This document shows, piece by piece, positions 1-6,062 of a DNA stretch of 6,145 nt (position 1 is its first letter; each line of letters begins with the position of its first letter). Position numbers and translations under genes: made by a program. The notes under the pieces were generated by a model, which saw only the letters and a list, made by a program, of their open reading frames with translations, was not told the origin of the DNA and did not search any database. Source of the stretch: Ruminococcus sp. (GTDB lineage: Bacteria > Bacillota > Clostridia > Oscillospirales > Ruminococcaceae). The stretch lies in the NCBI GenBank assembly GCA_017622635.1, contig JAGAQS010000266.1, forward strand, positions 1-6,145. The letters are read 5' to 3'.

Positions 1-288
1 CCAGTATACTTCCCAGCCGGACTTATCATCTTCCGATAAAACCAGCCTTACTAAATATTCATCATCTTCCAAAGAAACCTTCGCATTTGCATATGATTCC
101 TGATTTTCAGTACCCCGGTCTTTTGACGGTTCACAGCTTATCAGTTCAAAATCCTGATTGTACTTTGAGTTCATGTATTCAAGTGCAACTGCTCCGACCT
201 TTTCAGAATCAATAAGCGGTTTCTTTTCAAGACAGCCCGAAAAAATCATCGTACACACCACTGACAAGGCAATTACTTTTTTATTCAT
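1..288 (-). CDS. small lipoprotein of unknown function (partial, C-terminus outside window)
   Basis: The frame is open from an ATG at 288-286 to the left edge, giving 96 residues without a stop. Residues 1-18 form a lipoprotein signal peptide: Met-Asn-Lys-Lys, a hydrophobic stretch, then Phe-Ser-Gly-Cys with the likely lipidated cysteine at 19. The expected location is the outer face of the cytoplasmic membrane. The mature part is hydrophilic and acidic, beginning LEKKPLIDSEKVGAVALEYM and reaching a Trp-Glu-Val-Tyr-Trp stretch at the edge; it has the look of a small alpha/beta domain. I do not recognise a named family. The gene starts 10 bases after the mutS stop codon, and its ribosome binding site overlaps that stop, so it is probably the next gene of the operon. 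It occupies the place where mutL often follows mutS. The reading as a lipoprotein is fairly sure; the function is unknown. Confidence 0.8.
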   Translation of the reverse strand, partial: MNKKVIALSVVCTMIFSGCLEKKPLIDSEKVGAVALEYMNSKYNQDFELISCEPSKDRGTENQESYANAKVSLEDDEYLVRLVLSEDDKSGWEVYW

Positions 289-294
289 TTTATA

Positions 295-301
295 ATCCTC
301 A
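295..301 (-). promoter_or_regulatory. ribosome binding site of the small lipoprotein, overlapping the mutS stop
   Basis: Read on the minus strand the sequence is TGAGGAT. The TGA stop of mutS (301-299) shares bases with the Shine-Dalgarno GAGG (300-297), which lies 8 bases before the ATG at 288. Ribosomes ending mutS would sit directly on this site, so translational coupling is likely. That coupling is inferred from the layout. Confidence 0.7.
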
Positions 302-1561
302 GTGTTTTATAAGTTCAAGAACGTCATTGAGCAACATTCTGCATTCACTGTCTGTCAGTTCGTCAACGTTTGTCTTTCTCAGAATATCAAACGCTGTTTC
401 ACGGTTTATACTTTCAAAACTTATCTGTCCGCTTTCCTCATGTGCAACACTTTTAATACTGCTGTTGTGATTCTGTTCCATTTCCTCAAGAAACTCTCTT
501 GCACGGCTTACCACTTTCGGCGGAAGTCCCGCAAGCTTTGCAACGTCCACACCATAACTTTCGTCAACTCCGCCACGCACTATCTTACGCAGAAAACGTA
601 TTGTACCGCCATGTCTGTTCACTGCAATACTGTAGTTCTTAACGCCGTCAAGTTCATTTTCAAGACCGATAAGTTCGTGATAATGGGTAGCGAAAAGAGT
701 CTTGCAACCGAGTTTCTTTGATGTGCATATATGTTCAGCAACCGCACGGGCAATACTTACACCGTCATAAGTTGAAGTACCTCTGCCCACTTCGTCCAGT
801 ATAACAAGACTGTCGGGTGTTGCATTTTTAAGGATATCGGCAACTTCACTCATTTCAACCATAAAAGTACTCTGTCCTGCCGTCAGGTCGTCGGACGCTC
901 CGACACGTGTGAATATTTTGTCCGCAATTGATATTTTGGCGGAATCGGCAGGTACAAATGAACCAATCTGTGCCATAAGCACTATAAGTGCGGTCTGACG
1001 CATATAAGTGGATTTACCTGCCATGTTCGGACCTGTTATAATGGACATTCTGTTGTCTTTCGTGTCCATGTAAACATCATTCGGCACAAACATTTCATCT
1101 TTTAGCATAAGTTCAACAACAGGGTGACGACCTGCCTTTATATCAATAACACCGTCAAGTGAAATATCAGGCTTTACATAGAGGTTTCTTATTGCAGTTT
1201 CGGCAAACGAACAGAGAACATCAACCGACGCAACCGCAGAAGCTGTTTTCTGAACCTTTTCAAGCATTGAGGCAAGAAAATCACGTACCTCACCGAAAAT
1301 ATCCGCTTCCAGTGCAAGAGCCTTGTCCTTTGCACCGAGTATGGAATTTTCAGCGTTTTTAAGTTCTTCGGTAATAAATCTCTCGGAATTTGCAAGTGTC
1401 TGTTTTCTTGTCCACTCTTTCGGGATAAGGTCGTAATATGAGCGTGTGACTTCCAGATAATAGCCGAATACACGGTTGAATCCTATTTTCAGGTTCTTTA
1501 TTCCTGTCGCCTCACGTTCACGCTGTTCAATACCATCAATTATTTCCTTGCCGTGATTCAT
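299..1561 (-). CDS. mutS: MutS C-terminal fragment: clamp, core end, ATPase
   Basis: This is the downstream frame of the broken mutS, counted from its only ATG (420 codons). The frame is open back to 1705 with homologous sequence, so Met1 is an internal MutS methionine and not a true start. There is no Shine-Dalgarno before it and no ATG, GTG or TTG farther upstream in frame. Residues 1-85 hold the clamp region, with the conserved GFNRVFGYYLEVT and Asn-Ser-Glu-Arg-Phe stretches. The ABC-type ATPase follows: Walker A GPNMAGKS (177-184), signature STFMVEMSE (231-239), Walker B LVILDEVGRGTS (252-263) and the His loop THYHEL (292-297). The C-terminal helix-turn-helix dimerisation region and the usual Asp-Glu-Leu-Thr tail end at a TGA. 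All catalytic residues are intact, which argues against old decay. Confidence 0.85.
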   Translation of the reverse strand: MNHGKEIIDGIEQREREATGIKNLKIGFNRVFGYYLEVTRSYYDLIPKEWTRKQTLANSERFITEELKNAENSILGAKDKALALEADIFGEVRDFLASMLEKVQKTASAVASVDVLCSFAETAIRNLYVKPDISLDGVIDIKAGRHPVVELMLKDEMFVPNDVYMDTKDNRMSIITGPNMAGKSTYMRQTALIVLMAQIGSFVPADSAKISIADKIFTRVGASDDLTAGQSTFMVEMSEVADILKNATPDSLVILDEVGRGTSTYDGVSIARAVAEHICTSKKLGCKTLFATHYHELIGLENELDGVKNYSIAVNRHGGTIRFLRKIVRGGVDESYGVDVAKLAGLPPKVVSRAREFLEEMEQNHNSSIKSVAHEESGQISFESINRETAFDILRKTNVDELTDSECRMLLNDVLELIKH

Positions 1562-1668
1562 TATGTGACGGAGTCTGTCGAGTTCCTCATTGAAACCGTC
1601 TTTTATAACACCGCCGTCCTTTACCGATACGGGCGGTTCGTCGTTTATGGCATTTTCAACAAGCTTTA

Positions 1669-2919
1669 CTATTTCGTCAAGTCCTGAAATGTTGCTGTTG
1701 TACCTTTAAGCAGTTTTGAAGTATCAAGCTTATCCAGTTCGTTCTTTATAAAAGGCAACTGTAAAGCCGTTGCGGAAAGTGCTTTGAGGTCACGTGGATT
1801 TGCACTTTTATACATAACTTTCGTCATAAGACGTTCAAGGTCATAAACACGGTCAAGAAGATTCTGCAAATCAGAAAGGACAACACTTTTTCTTACAAGT
1901 ACCTCCACTGCGTCAAGACGTTCTATAATTCTCGCAGGACTTTTCAAAGGCTGTTCAATCCAGTTTTTTATAAGACGGCGACCCATTGAAGTCTTTGCGG
2001 AATCAAGTACCCATAACAAAGAACCTTTTTTCTCCTTGTTTCTGAGTGTTTCGGTAAGTTCAAGGTTTCTGCGTGCATTGAGGTCAAGACCCATAAACGC
2101 CTCACCGTTCAGTATTTCAATGGCAGTAAAACGTGAAACGGAGGTTTTCTGTGTATCGTTTATATAGTCAAAAAGTCCGCATACCGCCGAACAGTCCGCA
2201 CCGTTTTCACTTATTCCAAGCTCTTTTACAGATTTGACACTGAAAACGTCCTCGACATTTTTTCTTCTGCTCTCACAATCAAAACATATACTGTCCCTGA
2301 GCGTTACCGTACATTTGAGACGTATTTTTATAAAGTCCGAAACATTTTTCAGTGACAGCACACTTTCGGGGAATATAATTTCGGCAGGCTGACAGCGTGA
2401 AAGTTCGTTTATAATTCCTGTTTCAAGGTCTTTCCCCTGAAATATACTGAGATATGCTTCACCCGTTGAAATGTCAGCCGACGCAACACCGCAGGACTTT
2501 TCATATTCGTCATAGTATATACTGCAAATATAATTATTTCTGCTGTCGTCAAGCATACTGCTTTCAATAAGAGTTCCCGGAGTTACAACACGTATAACGT
2601 CACGTACCACTATATCACGGCTTTCGGACGGGTCTGTAAGCTGTTCGCATACGGCGACTTTATAACCTGCGTCAATCAGTCTTTTTATGTACGTATCCGC
2701 CGCATGATACGGTACACCGCACATTTCCGCACGTTTTTCAAGTCCGCAGTCCTTTCCCGTGAGTGTAAGTTCAACTGCTTTTGAAGCTGTGATTGCATCA
2801 TCAAAAAACATCTCATAAAAATCGCCTACACGGAAAAACAGAATACAGTCGGGATATTTGTCCTTTATATCAAGATACTGTCTCATCATAGCAGAAACTT
2901 TATTTCTGTCTATTTTCAT
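1669..2919 (-). CDS. mutS: MutS N-terminal fragment: mismatch recognition, connector, partial core
   Basis: This is the 416-codon upstream frame of the broken mutS. Residues 1 to about 115 form the mismatch-binding domain. They include Phe34-Tyr35-Glu36 in the Gly-Asp-Phe-Tyr-Glu motif, whose Phe and Glu wedge into and contact the mispaired base in known MutS structures. The conserved CGVPYHAADTYIKRLIDAGY stretch and a VTPGT motif follow. The connector runs from about 125 to 260, and then comes the start of the helical core (LELTETLRN, GSLLWVLD, GRRLIKNWI). The last ten residues, from about Thr407, are out-of-frame sequence. If made alone, this piece lacks the clamp, ATPase and dimerisation regions, so it should not support repair. 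It could bind DNA weakly, but that is speculation. Confidence 0.85.
   Translation of the reverse strand: MKIDRNKVSAMMRQYLDIKDKYPDCILFFRVGDFYEMFFDDAITASKAVELTLTGKDCGLEKRAEMCGVPYHAADTYIKRLIDAGYKVAVCEQLTDPSESRDIVVRDVIRVVTPGTLIESSMLDDSRNNYICSIYYDEYEKSCGVASADISTGEAYLSIFQGKDLETGIINELSRCQPAEIIFPESVLSLKNVSDFIKIRLKCTVTLRDSICFDCESRRKNVEDVFSVKSVKELGISENGADCSAVCGLFDYINDTQKTSVSRFTAIEILNGEAFMGLDLNARRNLELTETLRNKEKKGSLLWVLDSAKTSMGRRLIKNWIEQPLKSPARIIERLDAVEVLVRKSVVLSDLQNLLDRVYDLERLMTKVMYKSANPRDLKALSATALQLPFIKNELDKLDTSKLLKGTTATFQDLTK
1672..1705 (-). other. frameshift interval in mutS
   Basis: The upstream frame stops at 1671-1669 and the downstream frame is closed by a TAA at 1708-1706. The shift must therefore fall in these 34 bases, and homology puts it near 1699-1705. 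The minus strand here reads GGTACAACAGCAACATTT, a small CAACA-G-CAACA direct repeat. There is no long homopolymer and no X-XXY-YYZ slippery site. The change is equivalent to loss of one base. Confidence 0.85.
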
Positions 2920-2941
2920 TTATATTATGCTCCTTTCCGTA

Positions 2942-3346
2942 TCAGCCACAGCCACCGCAGGTTGCACAGCTTCCGCCACAGTTTGATGACGGTGTACAGG
3001 TATCGGGGTCTTCACCGTTAGCACAAAGCGAGATAATCTGATTTACATTGTTGATAAGGTTTTCAAGTTCGTTCTGTGCAGAATTGAAAACAATCATATT
3101 TTTGTTGCTCATTATCTTCTGATAAACCGCTTTAAGTTCAGTGTCAATTGAACTGAGTTTTTCCTGATTTGAACTTTCCTGACTCATTGCAAGGCTTAAT
3201 TCCTTTCTGAGTTCACTGAATTTTTCAATATCTGCCTGTAACTCCTTGTCCTCGTCATTTACCTGCTTTGCAAGATTATAGGCAATATACCTGTCGTCCT
3301 GCTGAATAGCCTTTCCGAGTTCTCTCGTCATCTGAATAACGTCCAT
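2942..3346 (-). CDS. YlbF family protein with cysteine-rich tail
   Basis: This 134-residue protein is almost wholly helical and charged, as expected for the YlbF/YmcA family. In Bacillus subtilis, YlbF, YmcA and YaaT form an Fe-S-containing complex that affects RNase Y-dependent mRNA processing, sporulation, competence and biofilm formation. Residues 1-107 form the helical YlbF-like domain, with the typical N-terminal pattern of an alpha-helix carrying Leu-Gly-Lys-Ala-Ile and then a Tyr-Ile-Ala-Tyr stretch. The last 27 residues hold all six cysteines, at 108, 117, 123, 127, 130 and 133, in a Gly-rich tail (SNCGGSCATCGGCG) suited to binding an Fe-S cluster or zinc. The start is the ATG at 3346, preceded by AAAAGGAG (3365-3358). 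It begins 33 bases after the lipoprotein gene and ends 22 bases before mutS. A ylbF-like gene just upstream of mutS is a common clostridial arrangement. Metal binding is inferred; the family call is fairly firm, but whether it is a true YlbF orthologue is not certain. Confidence 0.8.
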   Translation of the reverse strand: MDVIQMTRELGKAIQQDDRYIAYNLAKQVNDEDKELQADIEKFSELRKELSLAMSQESSNQEKLSSIDTELKAVYQKIMSNKNMIVFNSAQNELENLINNVNQIISLCANGEDPDTCTPSSNCGGSCATCGGCG

Positions 3347-3379
3347 AATTTTCCATTCTCCTTTTATCTTTATTTATTA

Positions 3380-4447
3380 TTAAACACTGGTGTGTGAATA
3401 AATGGTTTCAACAATATTTCCGTCAATGTCGATTTCAGCAATATAACTGAAATACGGACCCGAATTTATTTCAACGTAAATATGTTCGTCTTTGGTCTGT
3501 ATAGCGGAAACGTCATAATAATAACTGTTTTTAAAAATCTGGTCTGCATCTAAAATCTTTACGTTTTCACCTTTTCCGAGCCTGTAAATCTGACCGTCGG
3601 CAGTTGTACCATCGGAATACGGCTGATATAATATATAACCGTCATAAAAAGCAAAAAGCCTTACATTTTCACAGAGTTTTTCAACACTGTGGTCATTGAG
3701 ATTCATACGGCAGAGATGATGTTCAGTGGAAATATAGTACATATAATCACCACAGAACGAACCCGCTCCGCCCTCGTCAAGAGAGGTATCCGTATTTGTT
3801 TCCGTATCGTAAACACCGTACTTCATATAATCCGCTTCATAGAAAATATTATTTCCGTGAACGGCGTATTTACTTACATTAAGATTTATGAAAGCAACTG
3901 ATTCAGGGTCAGAACCGTCATACCTCATACGGAGAAATTCAGTTCCTGCGTCATTTCTGCAAAGACAGTAAATAAATTCGTCGGTAAAATAGAAATCGGA
4001 AATATCCTTTTCTTCGTATTTAAGTTCAGTGTACTTGCCGTCTTTAAAGGAACATAGTTTACTGTTTCTGTAACTGCCGTAAAAAACGTTTTCCTTATAA
4101 ATATACGCACTGAAATCATCTGCGTTTTCCACAAACGAACACTTTTTATCCTTATCTTCATGAAGAAGAACATAATACCCGTCGTCACGACCGTTTTTGT
4201 GTGAATAATAATAACGACCGCTGTCATCGGAAAACAAAATATTTTTGTGGTTCAGAAAATAGGTGCTGTCAGGTTCTCCCGTTTCAATATCCGTTACGGC
4301 AGGAAAAATTTCAGCAACAGTTTCTTCGGACTGCATTTCCGTAACTGTCTCGGACTCAATCTCCGAAACGTTCATATCTGCGGGCGGGACTACATTCCCA
4401 CAACCCACAAGAGTTATCATACATAAAATCAAAATAAACTTTTTCAT
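3380..4447 (-). CDS. lipoprotein with probable beta-propeller domain, function unknown
   Basis: This is a 355-residue exported lipoprotein. Residues 1-15 form a signal peptide (Met-Lys-Lys, hydrophobic core) ending in the lipobox Leu-Val-Gly-Cys, with the lipidated cysteine at 16. Residues 17-60 are a linker rich in Glu, Thr, Ser and Val, probably a spacer through the cell wall. The rest, from about 62, repeats short beta-strand units rich in Tyr and Phe with Tyr-Asp-Gly or Asn-Asn turns, for example FLRMRYDGSD, VHGNNIFYEAD, HLCRMNLNDHSVEKL and FAFYDGYILYQ. This pattern resembles the DUF5050-type propeller found in many Clostridia lipoproteins. No catalytic motif is visible, so a sensing or binding role at the cell surface is a guess. 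Its ATG overlaps the miaB stop as ATGA, and AGGAAGA (4459-4453, inside miaB) serves as the ribosome binding site. The overlap strongly suggests translational coupling to miaB. Confidence 0.85.
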   Translation of the reverse strand: MKKFILILCMITLVGCGNVVPPADMNVSEIESETVTEMQSEETVAEIFPAVTDIETGEPDSTYFLNHKNILFSDDSGRYYYSHKNGRDDGYYVLLHEDKDKKCSFVENADDFSAYIYKENVFYGSYRNSKLCSFKDGKYTELKYEEKDISDFYFTDEFIYCLCRNDAGTEFLRMRYDGSDPESVAFINLNVSKYAVHGNNIFYEADYMKYGVYDTETNTDTSLDEGGAGSFCGDYMYYISTEHHLCRMNLNDHSVEKLCENVRLFAFYDGYILYQPYSDGTTADGQIYRLGKGENVKILDADQIFKNSYYYDVSAIQTKDEHIYVEINSGPYFSYIAEIDIDGNIVETIYSHTSV

Positions 4448-5811
4448 ATCAATCTTCCTGTTACCGCCCAGTTCATAGCGTCCGTAACTTCAATTTCGAC
4501 AAATTTTCCCATAAGAGAAATATCTCCCTTAAATTCGGCAATAATAAATTCATTGCTTTTGCCTGTCAGATATCCTTCGTGTTTTTTTGAAACACCGTCA
4601 ACAAGCACACGCATTTTTCTGCCTTTAAAACGCTTATAATGCTCCGACGAAATTTCACGCTGTACTTCAAGTAATTGTCTCATACGTCGGCTTTTCACAC
4701 TCTCGGAAATAATATCTTCCATATCAGCCGCCTTTGTGCCTGTCCTTTTTGAGTAGATAAACGAATATATATTATCATATTTCACACGTTTTATTATGTC
4801 AAGTGTATCTTCAAATTCCCTGTCCGACTCGTTCGGGAATCCTACAATCAAATCGGTTGTAATTGAAAAATCGGGGTCACGTTTTCTTATACAGTCAACA
4901 ATTTTAAGATACTGTTCAGCTGTATAACGTCGGTTCATACGTTCAAGCACGCTGTCGCTCCCACTTTGCAAAGGCAGGTGAAGATGCTTTGCCACTTTTT
5001 CACATTCAAAAATTGTGTCAATCAGTTCTTCCGAAGCGTCTTTCGGGTGCGACGACATAAACCTTATTATAAAATCACCGTCAATTTTATTCAGTTCACG
5101 CAGTAACTTCGGAAAATTCACATCACTTTCAAGGTCGTTTCCGTAAGAATTTACATTCTGTCCGAGTAACATTATTTCCCTGTAACCGTCACTGACAAGC
5201 TGTCTGACTTCTTTTATTATATCTTCAGGACGGCGACTCCTTTCACGTCCCCTGACATACGGAACAATACAGTATGTACAGAAATTGTTACAGCCGAACA
5301 TTATCGGTACTGACGCTTTGAAAGAACTTTCACGCACCTGCACAACATCTTCGGAAAAGTCATTGTATTCGCTTATATCGGCGGAAAACTTCTTCCCTTT
5401 CAGACAGTCAAGAAGCAGTGACGGAAGTGAATTTATAGCAGATGTTCCCATCACAAAATCAACCTGCGGATATGATTTCCTGATTTTTTCCGAAATATGT
5501 TTCTGTGCGGTCATACAGCCCGCAATTCCGATAATAAGTGACGGTTTTTTCTCTTTCAGTTTCTTCATACTGCCTATTATACCGAATACCCTGTCTTCCG
5601 CACTCTCACGTACAGCACACGTATTCAGTATAATAATATCTGCCTCACGTTCGTCCTCAGTAAAGCCGTACCCGATGTTTTTCAGAACGCCTTTTATCTT
5701 TTCACCGTCCGAAACATTCAGCTGACAGCCGAAACTCCGTACATACGCTTTACGTTTTCCGTTTCCCAAAATACGTATTATGTCATCTGTAATCAAATTG
5801 TTCTCACTCAA
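4444..5811 (-). CDS. miaB: MiaB, tRNA-2-methylthio-N6-isopentenyladenosine(37) synthase
   Basis: MiaB is a cytoplasmic radical-SAM methylthiotransferase. It adds a methylthio group to i6A37, next to the anticodon of tRNAs that read codons starting with U, and so helps hold the reading frame. At 455 residues the protein has the usual family length and all three domains. The N-terminal methylthiotransferase domain has its auxiliary-cluster cysteines at 29 (Ser-Phe-Gly-Cys-Gln-Leu-Asn), 65 (Asn-Thr-Cys-Ala-Val-Arg) and 99 (Ala-Gly-Cys). The radical SAM core has Cys174, Cys178 and Cys181 in CNNFCTYC, followed by PYVRGRERSR, which marks MiaB rather than MtaB or RimO. A C-terminal TRAM domain runs from about 390 to 455. 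The start is a TTG at 5811, chosen because GAGG lies 9 bases upstream and no in-frame ATG lies nearby. It is the first gene of the cluster and overlaps the next gene by 4 bases. miaA, which makes the substrate, is not in the window. Confidence 0.95.
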   Translation of the reverse strand: MSENNLITDDIIRILGNGKRKAYVRSFGCQLNVSDGEKIKGVLKNIGYGFTEDEREADIIILNTCAVRESAEDRVFGIIGSMKKLKEKKPSLIIGIAGCMTAQKHISEKIRKSYPQVDFVMGTSAINSLPSLLLDCLKGKKFSADISEYNDFSEDVVQVRESSFKASVPIMFGCNNFCTYCIVPYVRGRERSRRPEDIIKEVRQLVSDGYREIMLLGQNVNSYGNDLESDVNFPKLLRELNKIDGDFIIRFMSSHPKDASEELIDTIFECEKVAKHLHLPLQSGSDSVLERMNRRYTAEQYLKIVDCIRKRDPDFSITTDLIVGFPNESDREFEDTLDIIKRVKYDNIYSFIYSKRTGTKAADMEDIISESVKSRRMRQLLEVQREISSEHYKRFKGRKMRVLVDGVSKKHEGYLTGKSNEFIIAEFKGDISLMGKFVEIEVTDAMNWAVTGRLI

Positions 5812-5820
5812 AATTTCTTT

Positions 5821-5824
5821 CCTC
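5821..5824 (-). promoter_or_regulatory. ribosome binding site that sets the TTG start of miaB
   Basis: The minus strand reads GAGGAAAGAAATT directly before the TTG at 5811, which puts GAGG at a 9-base spacing. The only nearby ATG (5828-5826) is out of frame. The reading frame extends upstream only to a TGA at 5841-5839 with no better start, so this site decides the TTG. Confidence 0.75.
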
Positions 5825-5852
5825 TCATTCGATAAAAATCAGATAATACATT

Positions 5853-5881
5853 ATTATAACATACACTGAAGTTTTTTTCAA
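5853..5881 (-). promoter_or_regulatory. sigma-A-type promoter of the miaB-mutS cluster
   Basis: On the minus strand there is a -35 box TTGAAA (5881-5876), a 17-base spacer (5875-5859) and a perfect -10 box TATAAT (5858-5853). The -10 is preceded by TGT, which makes it an extended -10. Transcription should start near 5846, giving a leader of about 35 bases before miaB. It is the only convincing minus-strand promoter I found in the window. Confidence 0.75.
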
Positions 5882-5947
5882 GTGTAAATATCACTATAAA
5901 CATAATTTTTATTAAAAAACAAAGTCTTAATATGCAAAATAGATAAA

Positions 5948-5953
5948 TATAAT
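5948..5953 (+). promoter_or_regulatory. possible -10 box for the plus-strand secreted-protein gene
   Basis: A perfect TATAAT lies about 110 bases before the plus-strand ATG. The matching -35 region near 5925-5932 is poor, with at most four of six matches and a short spacer. If it is used, the leader RNA would be about 100 bases long and would include the hairpin at 5980-6002. The call is weak because the region is very AT-rich. Confidence 0.3.
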
Positions 5954-5979
5954 TGTCATTATTCGTCATATGATACAAA

Positions 5980-6002
5980 AATTCTCTTTTTATGAGAGAA
6001 TT
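5980..6002 (+). repeat. perfect 8-bp inverted repeat (hairpin or operator)
   Basis: AATTCTCT (5980-5987) and AGAGAATT (5995-6002) are exact reverse complements around a 7-base TTTTATG loop. On the plus strand no T-run follows, so it is not a terminator for that strand. On the minus strand three to four T's follow, but no minus-strand gene ends there. It lies in the likely leader or promoter of the plus-strand gene, so it is either a leader hairpin or a binding site for a dimeric regulator. Confidence 0.5.
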
Positions 6003-6032
6003 GAAAACAAAGAGAGTCTAATAAGTAAAAAG

Positions 6033-6045
6033 AGGTTTAAAACCT
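6033..6045 (+). repeat. small inverted repeat just before the ribosome binding site
   Basis: AGGTT (6033-6037) and AACCT (6041-6045) are exact reverse complements around TAA. The last arm base lies 5 bases before the GGAGG. It could form a short stem beside the ribosome binding site, but it is small and AT-rich enough to be chance. Confidence 0.3.
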
Positions 6046-6046
6046 T

Positions 6047-6055
6047 AAAAGGAGG
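6047..6055 (+). promoter_or_regulatory. strong ribosome binding site of the plus-strand gene
   Basis: AAAAGGAGG ends 7 bases before the ATG at 6063. It is a near-perfect Shine-Dalgarno sequence and sets the start of the secreted-protein gene. Its strength suggests the protein is made in quantity. Confidence 0.85.
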
Positions 6056-6062
6056 AATCTTT

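Larger units (their letters stand above)
299..2919 (-). pseudogene. mutS: mutS, DNA mismatch repair protein MutS, broken by one frameshift
   Basis: MutS binds mispaired and unpaired bases and uses its ATPase to recruit MutL and start strand repair. Both halves of a standard MutS lie here in order but in two frames. The upstream frame reads well to about Leu-Lys-Gly (codons ending near 1702), then runs out of homology to a TAG at 1671-1669. The other frame is open from 1705 and carries the expected continuation: SNISGLDEIVKLVENAIN (ending at 1643), then the conserved Pro-Pro, Lys-Asp-Gly-Gly, Gly-Phe and Glu-Leu-Asp-Arg-Leu-Arg positions. Restoring one base between about 1699 and 1705 joins them into about 873 residues, the normal family size. 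No slippery heptamer lies in the possible switch window, so programmed frameshifting is unlikely. No other damage is seen, which suggests a recent mutation or a read/assembly error. The ribosome binding site AAAGGAG (2936-2930) lies about 10 bases before the ATG. Confidence 0.9.

Noticed and set aside
302..721. A 139-codon open frame on the plus strand opposite the 3' end of mutS
   Set aside because: It lies wholly antisense to conserved MutS sequence, has no convincing ribosome binding site and gives a low-complexity Cys/Phe/Val-rich product typical of antisense frames.
1672..1705. Programmed ribosomal frameshifting or an intended two-part MutS
   Set aside because: No slippery heptamer is present, tRNA re-pairing at the possible codons gives first-position mismatches, and the second half has no ribosome binding site at its only ATG.
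5285..5725. A 146-codon plus-strand open frame opposite miaB
   Set aside because: It is antisense to the conserved MiaB domains and its Ser/Phe/Ile-rich product resembles no family. It is a shadow of the real gene.
5905..5919. T-run/A-run inverted repeat as a structured RNA
   Set aside because: It is made only of A and T in a very AT-rich region and would be unstable; chance explains it.
5953..5977. Plus-strand promoter made of TTGTCA (5953-5958) with GATACA or TATGAT as the -10
   Set aside because: The spacers would be 13 and 10 bases, too short for a sigma-A promoter.
5980..6002. Rho-independent terminator
   Set aside because: The stem is AT-rich, no T-run follows on the plus strand and only three to four T's follow on the minus strand. 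No gene ends next to it on either strand, since the flanking genes diverge.
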